A stretch of DNA of 9,283 nucleotides from an uncultured Bacteroidales bacterium (GTDB lineage: Bacteria > Bacteroidota > Bacteroidia > Bacteroidales > UBA932): NCBI GenBank assembly GCA_900546395.1, contig URDD01000085.1, positions 1-9,283 of the forward strand, in the 5' to 3' direction. The notes beneath the pieces are model-generated. The model searched no databases. It saw only the letters and a program-made list of their open reading frames with translations, and was not told the DNA's origin. Below are positions 1-6,432 of this stretch, in pieces. How positions within the stretch are numbered: the first letter of the stretch is position 1; every line of letters starts with the position of its first letter. The translations under genes and the position numbers were made by a program.

Positions 1-72
1 CTGCCCTCCGTGCGGAGCACGCCATTCCCCCTAAGGGGGTGCAGGGGGTTGAGACCCTGCGGGCTGCATCAA
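1..72. repeat. GC-rich hairpin-rich element at the end of the nucleotidyltransferase gene
   Basis: This stretch is far more GC-rich than the AT-rich DNA to its right. It contains three consecutive inverted repeats: CTCCG/CGGAG at 6-10 and 13-17, CCCCC/GGGGG at 27-31 and 35-39 around TAA, and GCAGGG/CCCTGC at 41-46 and 55-60 with an eight-base loop. The minus-strand nucleotidyltransferase frame reads into it and stops at the TAG inside the second palindrome. The family's usual C-terminal residues are replaced by a Pro/Ala/Gln-rich tail encoded here. I infer a dispersed intergenic repeat or the end of a small mobile element. The right boundary near 72 is approximate, and the left boundary lies at or beyond the window edge. 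I see no transposase and no T-tract that would make it a good terminator. Confidence 0.5.
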
Positions 73-303
73 GGCTGGCTCTATAAGATTGCTTATCCTG
101 CGTTTCAGTTTCCACAAGAGTGGAGTATCTGCAAAATAGTCATCATTAAGATGCTCAACTACTACAGCAATGTCAATATCACTTTCTTCAGTATAGCTGC
201 TTTTACTATATGACCCATAGAGATAAAGAGCCTTTACAGGCATCTTCTCCAAAAGCACCTTCTTATATTCCTGTGCCAGTTTTATAGCCTGCTCTTTATC
301 CAT
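31..303 (-). pseudogene. MNT-type nucleotidyltransferase domain protein, 3'-truncated
   Basis: This 90-residue frame carries the nucleotidyltransferase signature GSx10DxD: G30-S31, then D42 and D44 within SDIDIAVVV. That is the hallmark of small MNT (polymerase beta-like) proteins, which in MNT/HEPN toxin-antitoxin pairs transfer nucleotides onto the HEPN toxin. Residues 1-76, through the NLIEP motif, look normal. Residues 77-90 (ALMQPAGSQPPAPP) are low-complexity and encoded by the GC-rich hairpin element at the window edge, so the domain's C-terminal part, which usually continues a few dozen residues, has been lost. No HEPN partner is visible: upstream are a DUF2442-HTH and a DUF4160 gene, and downstream is the repeat. 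It begins 36 bases after the DUF2442-HTH stop and may be cotranscribed with it. The active-site residues survive, so a short active product is possible, but I lean towards a broken gene. Confidence 0.62.
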
Positions 304-339
304 AATCTTAATTCATCTGTTTGTATCAACTCTTACACA

Positions 340-771
340 TCATGCTGTAACCAATGAATGGTCTTCTATCTTGATTGACATTAGTTCCCTGCCAACCTCC
401 TGCATGGTAGCAAGTATCTCATTAAGCCTCTTTTCTGAAGGCTTCTTTATACCACTGATATACTGGGCAAAAAGGCTTTGTGAAATACCCATCCTCCTTG
501 CTATTGCTGAAGCATTGAGTTCAGAATGCTCCATGAACAGCCTGTAGAGCAGACTTTCATTCTTTTTCTGGAAGAACCCTTCAAAACTCAAATCCTCATC
601 AAGTTCTTCCCAATGAATGCCAAAGTCATCAGTTGTATAATTATTCCTTTGCTCCTGAGTAGCATATTTCAGCCTTGGATAGTCTGCAAACATTTCACTC
701 GCAGTCTTCCCTTCTTCTGTCTGAATCCATATTTCAGTATCAGTCAGCCATATTTTTACTACTTTTTCCAT
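340..771 (-). CDS. DUF2442 domain protein with C-terminal helix-turn-helix
   Basis: The 143-residue protein has two parts. Residues about 3-66 match the DUF2442 pattern: a short beta-rich start (VVKIWLTDTEIWI), then a conserved end, GIHWEELDEDLSFEGFF, at 51-67. Residues about 73-125 form an XRE-like DNA-binding helix-turn-helix, with the recognition region ASAIARRMGISQSLFAQYISG followed by KKPSEKRLNEIL. The natural inference is a transcriptional regulator, possibly of its own operon. The start codon sits one base after the stop of the upstream DUF4160 gene (TGATATG), so translation of the two is probably coupled. DUF4160 and DUF2442 genes are often adjacent in bacterial genomes and have been suspected of forming toxin-antitoxin-like pairs, but I know of no established biochemical activity. 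No frameshift or missing segment is apparent. Confidence 0.8.
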   Translation of the reverse strand: MEKVVKIWLTDTEIWIQTEEGKTASEMFADYPRLKYATQEQRNNYTTDDFGIHWEELDEDLSFEGFFQKKNESLLYRLFMEHSELNASAIARRMGISQSLFAQYISGIKKPSEKRLNEILATMQEVGRELMSIKIEDHSLVTA

Positions 772-772
772 A

Positions 773-994
773 TCAGATGCCCCTATTGAAAAATTTGTTC
801 CAATGCTCTGCTATAATCTCCTTGTTCTCCTCAATTACTGATTCAACAAGTTTCAATTCTTCTGGCTTCAGCCCTTTGTTCTCAAGCAGTTCCACCTTTG
901 GAAACAGGGTAAACTTTGCACTTATGTTCCCTTTGACCACATGAACATGGATTGGCTCATGGTCATTGGCATAGAACATAGGTAATATAATCAT
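773..994 (-). CDS. DUF4160 family protein, possibly short at the N-terminus
   Basis: The 73-residue protein carries the DUF4160 core: FYANDHEPIHVHVVKGN at residues 7-23, then AKFTLFPKVELLENKGL, and a helical end with ENKEIIAEHWNKFF. DUF4160 proteins are small, of unknown function, and often encoded next to DUF2442 genes, as here. Family members normally start with about ten residues of the form MPxIxxxxG before the strand that leads into NDHEPxHVHV. Here the codons upstream of the ATG, encoding KLSWYFEV, look like that missing segment. The frame stays open back to a TGA about 14 codons upstream but contains no ATG, GTG or TTG. Either the original start codon has mutated or the protein really begins at this ATG. 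The GAGG just two bases before the ATG is too close to be a normal Shine-Dalgarno site. Confidence 0.75.
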   Translation of the reverse strand: MIILPMFYANDHEPIHVHVVKGNISAKFTLFPKVELLENKGLKPEELKLVESVIEENKEIIAEHWNKFFNRGI

Positions 995-1047
995 TACCTC
1001 AAAATACCAAGATAGTTTTTTAAAGAAGTATTCTCAGATATTTTTCG

Positions 1048-1055
1048 TAAGTTTG
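1048..1055 (+). promoter_or_regulatory. Bacteroidetes-type -7 promoter element upstream of malQ
   Basis: TAAGTTTG is a perfect match to the TAnnTTTG -7 consensus of the Bacteroidetes primary sigma factor. It lies 26 bases before the malQ ATG, implying a very short leader of about 20 bases. No clear TTTG-type -33 element is visible at the usual spacing, only AT-rich DNA. The element is in the 87-base gap between the divergent DUF4160 and malQ genes, which holds nothing else that I recognise. Confidence 0.45.
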
Positions 1056-1081
1056 AAGTCCGTAAACTAATAACTTCAGAT

Positions 1082-3136
1082 ATGAACCTCAGATTTAATA
1101 TAGAATATATCACGAAGTGGGGAGAATGTCTTTTTCTCCATTATTCGGACAAAAAAGTCAAAATGACTCCAGACGGAGAAGGACATTGGTGTGCAGAAAT
1201 AGAAACGTCTTCTCTTGATGAGTTCAATAGTTATCACTACGAGGTGGAACTCCACGGGCGTTTCGAAAGAAGGGAATGGAGGCACCACAGTCTTGAAAAT
1301 TTAAACCTGAAAATAAAATCAGGAAAAAAATCATCTTCTGAAAGAATCGAAATCAATGATTTCTGGCAGACTGTCAGCAGATGCGCCGGGACTGCGATTC
1401 CTGTGTTTTCCCTCCGTTCAAGAGACAGTTTCGGAGTAGGAGAATTCAACGACCTCAAACTTATGGCAGACTGGGCTGCAGCAACAGGTCAGAAAGTACT
1501 GCAGCTTCTCCCTATCAACGACACGACAATGACAGGGACATGGGTAGATTCATATCCATACAGTGCAAACTCCATATATGCACTTCATCCCCAATTCATT
1601 AACCTTATAGCTGCCGGAGTACCGGCTGATGAAGAGTATGTCAGGCTCAGAGATGAACTGAATTCACTCCCTGCCATTGATTACGAAAGAGTCAATTCTG
1701 AGAAAGACAGGCTGATGAGAGAAGCATTCAAAGCTAAAGGACGCAGCGTATGCGCTACAAAAAATTACAAGAAATTCGTAGCTGAAAACAGTCACTGGCT
1801 TCTGCCTTACGCTGCTTTCAGAATATTGACAGCAAAATTCGGCACTGCTGATTTCAGCAAATGGGAAGATTGGTCAAAATATGACAGGCACGCTGTCGAA
1901 AACCTGTTGAAAAAAGAAAAGCAGGAATGTAACTACCACTGTTTCATTCAGTACCACCTGCACTGCCAGCTTACTGAAGCACGCAATTACGCTCATTCCC
2001 GTGGTGTTTATCTGAAAGGTGACCTGCCTATCGGAATCAGTCCTACAAGCGCCGATGCATGGGCTTCACCAGAGCTCTTCCATCTTGACTCACAGGCAGG
2101 AGCTCCGCCTGATGCATTCGCAGCCAAAGGACAGAACTGGGGACTTCCGACATACAACTGGGAAAGGATGGAAAAGGACGGCTACGCATGGTGGAAGTCC
2201 AGAATGAAGAATATGGAAGAATACTTCGACCTTTTCCGTATAGACCATATACTCGGCTTCTTCAGAATATGGGAAATACCTAAAGGTGCTTCAAGCGGAC
2301 TTCTTGGACACTTCAGCCCAGCCCTTCCATATTCCGCTGATTATCTGAGAGATCTTGGCTTCAAGATTCCTGAATGGAAGCCTGTACCGGAGTCTGAGGA
2401 CGTGCTTTTCATAGCAGATCCACGCACCAAAGACTACTGGCATCCGAGAATTGCGGCACAGGATACGGAAGCATACCGTGAGCTGGATGACTGGCACAAG
2501 AATGAATACAACAGGCTTTATGATGACTTCTTCTATCACAGGCACAACGGCTTCTGGAAAGATTCCGCAATGAAAAAACTTCCAGGACTACTGGCCGGCA
2601 CAGAGATGCTCGCCTGCGGAGAGGACCTTGGAATGATTCCTGACTGTGTTCCCGAAGTAATGCGTGATCTGTTCATTCTTTCGCTTGAAATACAGAGAAT
2701 GCCAAAATCATCATCAGACACATTTGCTGATGTCTGGAGATACCCTTATATGTCCGTATGCTCTACTTCCACACATGACATGACTCCTTTAAGAGCCTGG
2801 TGGAAAGAAAACAGAGACATGACAAACCGCTTCTACCATGAAGTTCTCCAGGAAAACGGTAACGCTCCGGAAGAGTGTTCCGGATGGATATGCCACAAGA
2901 TAGTGAAAATGCATACTGACTCGCCTTCAGTATTGGCCATATTGCCTCTGCAGGACTGGATGTCCATAGATGAAGGTCTGAGAAACCCAGAACCGGACTC
3001 AGAAAGAATCAACGACCCGGCAGAATCCCCGCACTACTGGAGATACAGGATGCATATTACTCTGGAAGAACTTCTCTCCTCCTCGGATTTCAACAGTGAA
3101 GTGCTAAGGCTTCTGAAAGAATCAGGAAGAGCATAG
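1082..3136 (+). CDS. malQ: 4-alpha-glucanotransferase (amylomaltase, GH77) with shortened CBM20-like N-terminus
   Basis: This 684-residue enzyme disproportionates maltooligosaccharides by moving alpha-1,4-glucan segments between chains, feeding cytoplasmic starch, maltose and glycogen metabolism. No signal peptide is seen. Residues about 3-75 (FNIEYITKWGE to REWRHH) resemble one starch-binding CBM20 domain. The GH77 barrel follows from about residue 97. Its signature segments include LLPINDTT, YPYSANSIYALHP, KGDLPIGISPTSADAW, GAPPDAFAAKGQNWGLPTYNW and FRIDHILGFFRIWEIP. Expected catalytic residues are all present: nucleophile D388 in RIDH, acid/base E514 in GEDLG and transition-state stabiliser D566 in STHD. 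The sequence pattern is of the DPE2-like Bacteroidetes/plant branch. Homologues there typically carry two N-terminal CBM20 domains and run to about 890 residues, so this one is clearly shorter at the N-terminus. A -7 element lies just upstream. The gene ends four bases from the convergent MATE gene. Confidence 0.95.
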   Translation: MNLRFNIEYITKWGECLFLHYSDKKVKMTPDGEGHWCAEIETSSLDEFNSYHYEVELHGRFERREWRHHSLENLNLKIKSGKKSSSERIEINDFWQTVSRCAGTAIPVFSLRSRDSFGVGEFNDLKLMADWAAATGQKVLQLLPINDTTMTGTWVDSYPYSANSIYALHPQFINLIAAGVPADEEYVRLRDELNSLPAIDYERVNSEKDRLMREAFKAKGRSVCATKNYKKFVAENSHWLLPYAAFRILTAKFGTADFSKWEDWSKYDRHAVENLLKKEKQECNYHCFIQYHLHCQLTEARNYAHSRGVYLKGDLPIGISPTSADAWASPELFHLDSQAGAPPDAFAAKGQNWGLPTYNWERMEKDGYAWWKSRMKNMEEYFDLFRIDHILGFFRIWEIPKGASSGLLGHFSPALPYSADYLRDLGFKIPEWKPVPESEDVLFIADPRTKDYWHPRIAAQDTEAYRELDDWHKNEYNRLYDDFFYHRHNGFWKDSAMKKLPGLLAGTEMLACGEDLGMIPDCVPEVMRDLFILSLEIQRMPKSSSDTFADVWRYPYMSVCSTSTHDMTPLRAWWKENRDMTNRFYHEVLQENGNAPEECSGWICHKIVKMHTDSPSVLAILPLQDWMSIDEGLRNPEPDSERINDPAESPHYWRYRMHITLEELLSSSDFNSEVLRLLKESGRA

Positions 3137-3140
3137 ACAT

Positions 3141-4571
3141 CTAAATCTGTGACAGTACCACTTTTCTGTACCTCAACGACAGATGGACAGTTCTGGCCAG
3201 AAGATGGACGAAATACGCAGCTAAAAGAATATGCAATGCAGTCGGACCCGAAACTCCGGCTGCATTTTTTGCGCCCATACCGGCCAGAGCAATACCTGAA
3301 AGATAAGTCAGGAAAAACCCTGCTGTAGCCCATATCATTGCATTACGCATAGTCCGGGCAGATGTCGCTCCTATATAAATACCGTCCCAAGTAAAAGCGG
3401 CACATCCAATTACAGGCATCAGCAACAGCCACGGAAGATAAGGCCGGCACATCTCCACGACCTCCGCATCCGACGTCATAACACGGAGCATCGGCATTCC
3501 GGCCACCCCATATAAAACCATGAACAATACAGCTATTCCCATACTCCATATAAATACATACTTGACAGTCGAGACCAGCCCTGCCCTATTCCGGCTTCCG
3601 ATATACCGTCCGGCCAAAGCTTCTCCCGCATAGGCAAACCCGTCGGTAAAGTATGAAAATATCATCATAAGTTTCATAAGTATAGAACCTGCTGCCAATA
3701 CCAGATCTCCATAATGTGCCGCCAGAGTAGTGAATCCTATATAGATACCAATGAAGCACAAAGACCTTATGAACAAATCGGCATTCATACTGAAGAATCT
3801 GCGTGTCTCCCCTCCCTTGAATACTCCGGCAAGAGATGCAAAGGAAAATCCGCCGAATACCTTTTTTCTGTACTTCAACAGCAGTATTGACACAGCTACC
3901 GTCAACCCGGTATATTGTGCTGCCACTGTACCAGCCGCAATTCCTTTAAAGCCTACACCGTCAAAAGAAAAGCTGCCAAGACTGGCGCCCAATGCCAAAA
4001 CAACACTCATCAACACATTCATCACATTGACGGTAAGGTCAGTAATCATAGGACTGACACCGTCCTGCATACCTATGAACCAGCCTTTGAATGCCATCAG
4101 GCTCAATGTTGCAGGAGCAGCCCAAATACGGATAAAAAAATATTGCGAAGCCAGTTCCCTGACCTGCGGAGTTGCATCTACAAACATAAATGCTCCCTTT
4201 ATAAAAAGCCACTGTATGGCAATCAGAACAGCAGAGCAGGCCAGGGCTATCCCCAATGCCCGGCTGAGAATGCTTGCACTTTCTTTCGTATCTCCTCTGC
4301 CGCAAGCCTGCGCTGTCAGACCTCCGGTTCCGACTCTGAGAAAGCCGAAATTCCAGTAAAGAAGATCAAAAAGCATCGTACCTATGGCTATGCCGCCTAT
4401 CATAGTAGCTGTAGATACCGGATCTGCCATAGCTGCAGAAGAAGCCGCATCAGGGCCTGCGCTGTCAAGATGTCCGGCCACTGCGATATCGGCCATCCCG
4501 ACTATCGGTACAGTTATATTGGCCAATATGCTCGGCACCGCAAGTTTGAGTATTTTCCCGTTTACAGACAT
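3141..4571 (-). CDS. MATE family efflux transporter, DinF-like
   Basis: This 476-residue hydrophobic protein has the roughly twelve membrane segments of the MATE family, which export organic cations, drugs or metabolites in exchange for Na+ or H+. The N-terminus (ILKLAVPSILANITVPIVGMADIAVAGHL) is the first MATE helix. FGFLRVGTGGLTAQACGRGD at residues 75-94 and DGIYIGATSARTMRNAM near the C-terminus are closest to the DinF branch. Substrate cannot be told from sequence. Between helix 1 and helix 2 there is an Ala/Ser-rich stretch (residues about 36-56, DSAGPDAASSAAMADPVSTA) where DinF-type proteins usually have only a few residues. The start lies 8 bases after the rsgA stop and rsgA runs in the same direction, so the pair is probably one operon. 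A GAGG sequence overlapping the rsgA stop could serve as its ribosome binding site. Confidence 0.92.
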   Translation of the reverse strand: MSVNGKILKLAVPSILANITVPIVGMADIAVAGHLDSAGPDAASSAAMADPVSTATMIGGIAIGTMLFDLLYWNFGFLRVGTGGLTAQACGRGDTKESASILSRALGIALACSAVLIAIQWLFIKGAFMFVDATPQVRELASQYFFIRIWAAPATLSLMAFKGWFIGMQDGVSPMITDLTVNVMNVLMSVVLALGASLGSFSFDGVGFKGIAAGTVAAQYTGLTVAVSILLLKYRKKVFGGFSFASLAGVFKGGETRRFFSMNADLFIRSLCFIGIYIGFTTLAAHYGDLVLAAGSILMKLMMIFSYFTDGFAYAGEALAGRYIGSRNRAGLVSTVKYVFIWSMGIAVLFMVLYGVAGMPMLRVMTSDAEVVEMCRPYLPWLLLMPVIGCAAFTWDGIYIGATSARTMRNAMIWATAGFFLTYLSGIALAGMGAKNAAGVSGPTALHILLAAYFVHLLARTVHLSLRYRKVVLSQI

Positions 4572-4579
4572 AGCCCGGC

Positions 4580-5578
4580 TTACCTCGTCCTGTATTTGTC
4601 CTCTTCCTCCAGCATTCCCAGATAAGAGGAATATCTTTCATAACTTATGAAACCATCCTCCACCGCAGCTTTTACAGCACACCCAGGCTCGTGTGTGTGC
4701 GTACACGGAGTAAAACGGCAACTTTCAGAAGCTTTCAGCATTTCAGGAAAATAAAGGGCCACCTCTTCCTTCTCCACATCCACCAGTCCGAAGCCTCTGA
4801 TACCGGGAGTATCAATTATATAACCCCCTGAAGAAAGTCTGTACATTTCATAAAATGTAGTAGTATGCTTCCCCTGAAGATGAGACTCTGAAATCTCCCC
4901 TGTTCTTGGTTCAAGGGATGGATCCAAAGCCTTGATAAGAGACGATTTACCCACACCTGACACACCTGAGAAAAGGCAGACCTTGTCAGAGCATACCTTG
5001 CGGAGCTCTGCGACTCCCTCACCCGTCTGCGCGGAAACATCCATTATCCTGTACCCGGCTTTTACGTAAATATCGTGAAATACCCCGACCCTGTCTTTAT
5101 GATCCGGTCCGTAAAGATCCGATTTATTAAGGACAATAGTCACCGGCACACCATATATTTCGCAAGTCACAAGCAGTCTGTCCAAAAAAGGAAGTTTGAC
5201 TTCCGGAAAATCAATCGTAACGACAATAAATGCCATATCAATATTGGCCGCAATGATATGAGACTGGCGGGAAAGATTTGTAGAACGGCGGATAATATAG
5301 TTTTTGCGCTCCAGAACCCCTGTTATCACTGCAGGATTTTCAAGAGAAGGCTCTCCCTCCGGCATTTCATATGAAACCTTGTCCCCTACTGCCACCGGAT
5401 TTGTAGCGGAACTGCCTTTCAACCTTATTTTCCCACGAAGCACTGCCGGGAAAAGATTCCACTCCGGCAGCACTGTAAGCAGATAATGGCTGCCCGTATG
5501 CTTTACAACTGTTGCTTCTCCTTTATTCACTTCCAATAAATTAAATTTCCGCAAATATAGCAAATCAAATACTGTCAT
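4580..5578 (-). CDS. rsgA: Ribosome small subunit-dependent GTPase RsgA (YjeQ/EngC)
   Basis: RsgA is a circularly permuted GTPase that checks late maturation of the 30S subunit. The 332-residue product shows the full architecture: an N-terminal OB-fold (about 20-95), then G motifs in permuted order. These are G4 NKSD at 151-154, the P-loop GVSGVGKSS at 205-213, the G2 threonines in GKHTTT at 236-241, and G3 DTPG at 256-259. The C-terminal zinc finger follows, with C287, C292, H294 and C300 in CRFTPCTHTHEPGC. The only in-frame start is supported by a GGAGAAG ribosome binding site seven bases upstream. It gives about 16 residues more than typical homologues, which start near the GEATVVKHTGS strand; this extension is unusual but I see no alternative start codon. 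The MATE gene follows after 8 bases. Confidence 0.97.
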   Translation of the reverse strand: MTVFDLLYLRKFNLLEVNKGEATVVKHTGSHYLLTVLPEWNLFPAVLRGKIRLKGSSATNPVAVGDKVSYEMPEGEPSLENPAVITGVLERKNYIIRRSTNLSRQSHIIAANIDMAFIVVTIDFPEVKLPFLDRLLVTCEIYGVPVTIVLNKSDLYGPDHKDRVGVFHDIYVKAGYRIMDVSAQTGEGVAELRKVCSDKVCLFSGVSGVGKSSLIKALDPSLEPRTGEISESHLQGKHTTTFYEMYRLSSGGYIIDTPGIRGFGLVDVEKEEVALYFPEMLKASESCRFTPCTHTHEPGCAVKAAVEDGFISYERYSSYLGMLEEEDKYRTR

Positions 5579-5585
5579 TGAAATG

Positions 5586-5592
5586 CTTCTCC
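5586..5592 (-). promoter_or_regulatory. Ribosome binding site of rsgA
   Basis: Read on the minus strand this is GGAGAAG, seven bases before the rsgA ATG. Strong Shine-Dalgarno sequences are uncommon in this window, so it is useful support for the long N-terminal start chosen for rsgA. Confidence 0.6.
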
Positions 5593-5642
5593 ATCTTCAG
5601 TAGGCATAATCGTAGCCCTAAGATATATACAAAATATTAGTT

Positions 5643-5734
5643 AATTAGTTGTTTTTGATAAAAATATTTGAATATTATCTATGATTTTCTTTTTTTTGTA
5701 AAAACATTAGAGTAAAATTAGTTGTTTGCTGATA
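5643..5734. repeat. Imperfect direct repeat pair in the leader of the lipoprotein cluster
   Basis: Copy 1 is at 5643-5660 and copy 2 at 5716-5734. The first twelve bases (AATTAGTTGTTT) are identical, and the tails (TTGATA, GCTGATA) differ by one substitution and one extra base. Copies lie about seven helical turns apart upstream of the rightward gene set, an arrangement compatible with paired regulator sites. In DNA this AT-rich, chance similarity is also possible. Confidence 0.35.
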
Positions 5735-5765
5735 TTGTATACATTATCAAGTTTAATATCAATAA

Positions 5766-5779
5766 AGTTTAACTAAACT
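5766..5779. promoter_or_regulatory. Small inverted repeat just before the S74 protein gene
   Basis: AGTTTA-AC-TAAACT is a six-base inverted repeat with a two-base centre, ending 11 bases before the ATG of the secreted S74 protein. It overlaps the second copy of the AAGTTTAA direct repeat. Its position fits an operator or a weak leader hairpin that could affect initiation of translation. No known regulator site is recognised. Confidence 0.3.
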
Positions 5780-5790
5780 ACTAAATTATT

Positions 5791-6405
5791 ATGAAAAGAC
5801 TGATTCTTTTGGGATTCTCCCTGTTCATCGTGTTGTCTTCCAGTTTCACTGTCTCTGCTCAGTTCAGATACCAGTCAGGCAGGATAATTATTGGTGATAT
5901 AGAGCCGTATTCGTTTTACGCTATTACTGCTTTGGCTAATGGAGTCTATCTGCAAAATACCAGTAACCGATTTTTACAGATAGATGTTTCGTCATATGGA
6001 GCTCCTCGTGTTGCTGGTCATAACAATCAGGTCGTTTTTTTTAATACGGCTCAATCGGTGTACAATAGCATCCAGGTGGAGAAAGTGTACAATTATTCTG
6101 ATGCAAAGGCTAAGACAAGCATCCAATCTTTAAACAATGGTATGGCAATAATACAAAGGCTCAGACCAGTGTCATATAATTTTGTGGGTGACCAGGCTGC
6201 TAGAAATGTTGTCTATAATCAGTTTACTGGGTATAACGCTGAGATAGGCCTGATTGCACAGGAAGTGGAAGAAGTATTACCTAATCTTGTCTTTACTGAT
6301 GAAGAAGGCCGCAAGCTCATTAACTATATGGCTTTAATCCCTGCTCTAATAGACGCTATAAAGACATTGCAGCAGGAAGTGGAAGCATTGAAGAATAGTA
6401 GATAA
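5791..6405 (+). CDS. Secreted protein with C-terminal peptidase S74 (endosialidase-type intramolecular chaperone) domain
   Basis: The 204-residue protein begins with a clear signal peptide (hydrophobic residues 4-20, probable cleavage after VSA at 23), so it leaves the cytoplasm. Residues 24-100 are a beta-rich segment. From about 100 a peptidase S74 domain follows: YSDAKAKTSI at 102-111, LRPVSYNF, GLIAQEVEEVLPNLV at 153-167, and NYMALIPALIDAIKTLQQEVEAL, whose end is a probable coiled coil. In phage tail spikes this domain trimerises, guides folding of the preceding segment, and then cuts itself off using a Ser-Lys dyad at the SDxRxK motif. Here S103 and K108 have the correct spacing, although the usual Arg is Lys (K106). 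Self-cleavage before S103 would release a mature N-terminal piece of about 79 residues. No phage genes are nearby. A lipoprotein gene follows after 27 bases. The partner and role of the N-terminal segment are unknown. Confidence 0.85.
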   Translation: MKRLILLGFSLFIVLSSSFTVSAQFRYQSGRIIIGDIEPYSFYAITALANGVYLQNTSNRFLQIDVSSYGAPRVAGHNNQVVFFNTAQSVYNSIQVEKVYNYSDAKAKTSIQSLNNGMAIIQRLRPVSYNFVGDQAARNVVYNQFTGYNAEIGLIAQEVEEVLPNLVFTDEEGRKLINYMALIPALIDAIKTLQQEVEALKNSR

Positions 6406-6432
6406 TGTTCTTATATATAAAAGGTATTTACT

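Larger units (their letters stand above)
5579..5790. promoter_or_regulatory. AT-rich divergent intergenic region with repeats
   Basis: This 212-base gap separates rsgA (leftward) from the secreted S74 protein gene (rightward) and must hold promoters for both. It is very AT-rich. An imperfect direct repeat, AATTAGTTGTTT followed by TTGATA or GCTGATA, occurs at 5643-5660 and 5716-5734, 73 bases apart. A second short repeat, AAGTTTAA, occurs at 5749-5756 and 5765-5772. There is an eight-base perfect palindrome, TGTATACA, at 5736-5743. I find no clean TAnnTTTG -7 match on either strand, only near misses, and I see no ORF or RNA gene here. Confidence 0.55.

Noticed and set aside
1..303. Intact MNT/HEPN toxin-antitoxin pair
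   Set aside because: Only the MNT half is present and it is truncated; no HEPN-like frame is found on either strand nearby.
3751..4625. Long plus-strand open frames (about 200 and 236 residues) opposite the MATE gene
   Set aside because: They are antisense to a well-supported MATE coding sequence. Their translations are Cys-, Ser- and His-rich without domain features or sensible starts, as expected for mirror frames of a GC-richer gene.
4580..5578. Unusual order of GTPase motifs (G4 before G1 and G3)
   Set aside because: This circular permutation is the normal architecture of RsgA, not a rearrangement.
5579..5700. TAnnTTTG promoter for rsgA on the minus strand
   Set aside because: The best candidate, around 5631-5640, reads AATATTTTG and is off by one base in spacing, so I did not call it as an element.
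5791..6405. Prophage origin for the S74-domain gene
   Set aside because: It has a signal peptide and no tail, capsid, integrase or lysis genes are near; neighbours are lipoproteins and housekeeping genes. Such secreted S74 proteins are common in Bacteroidetes.
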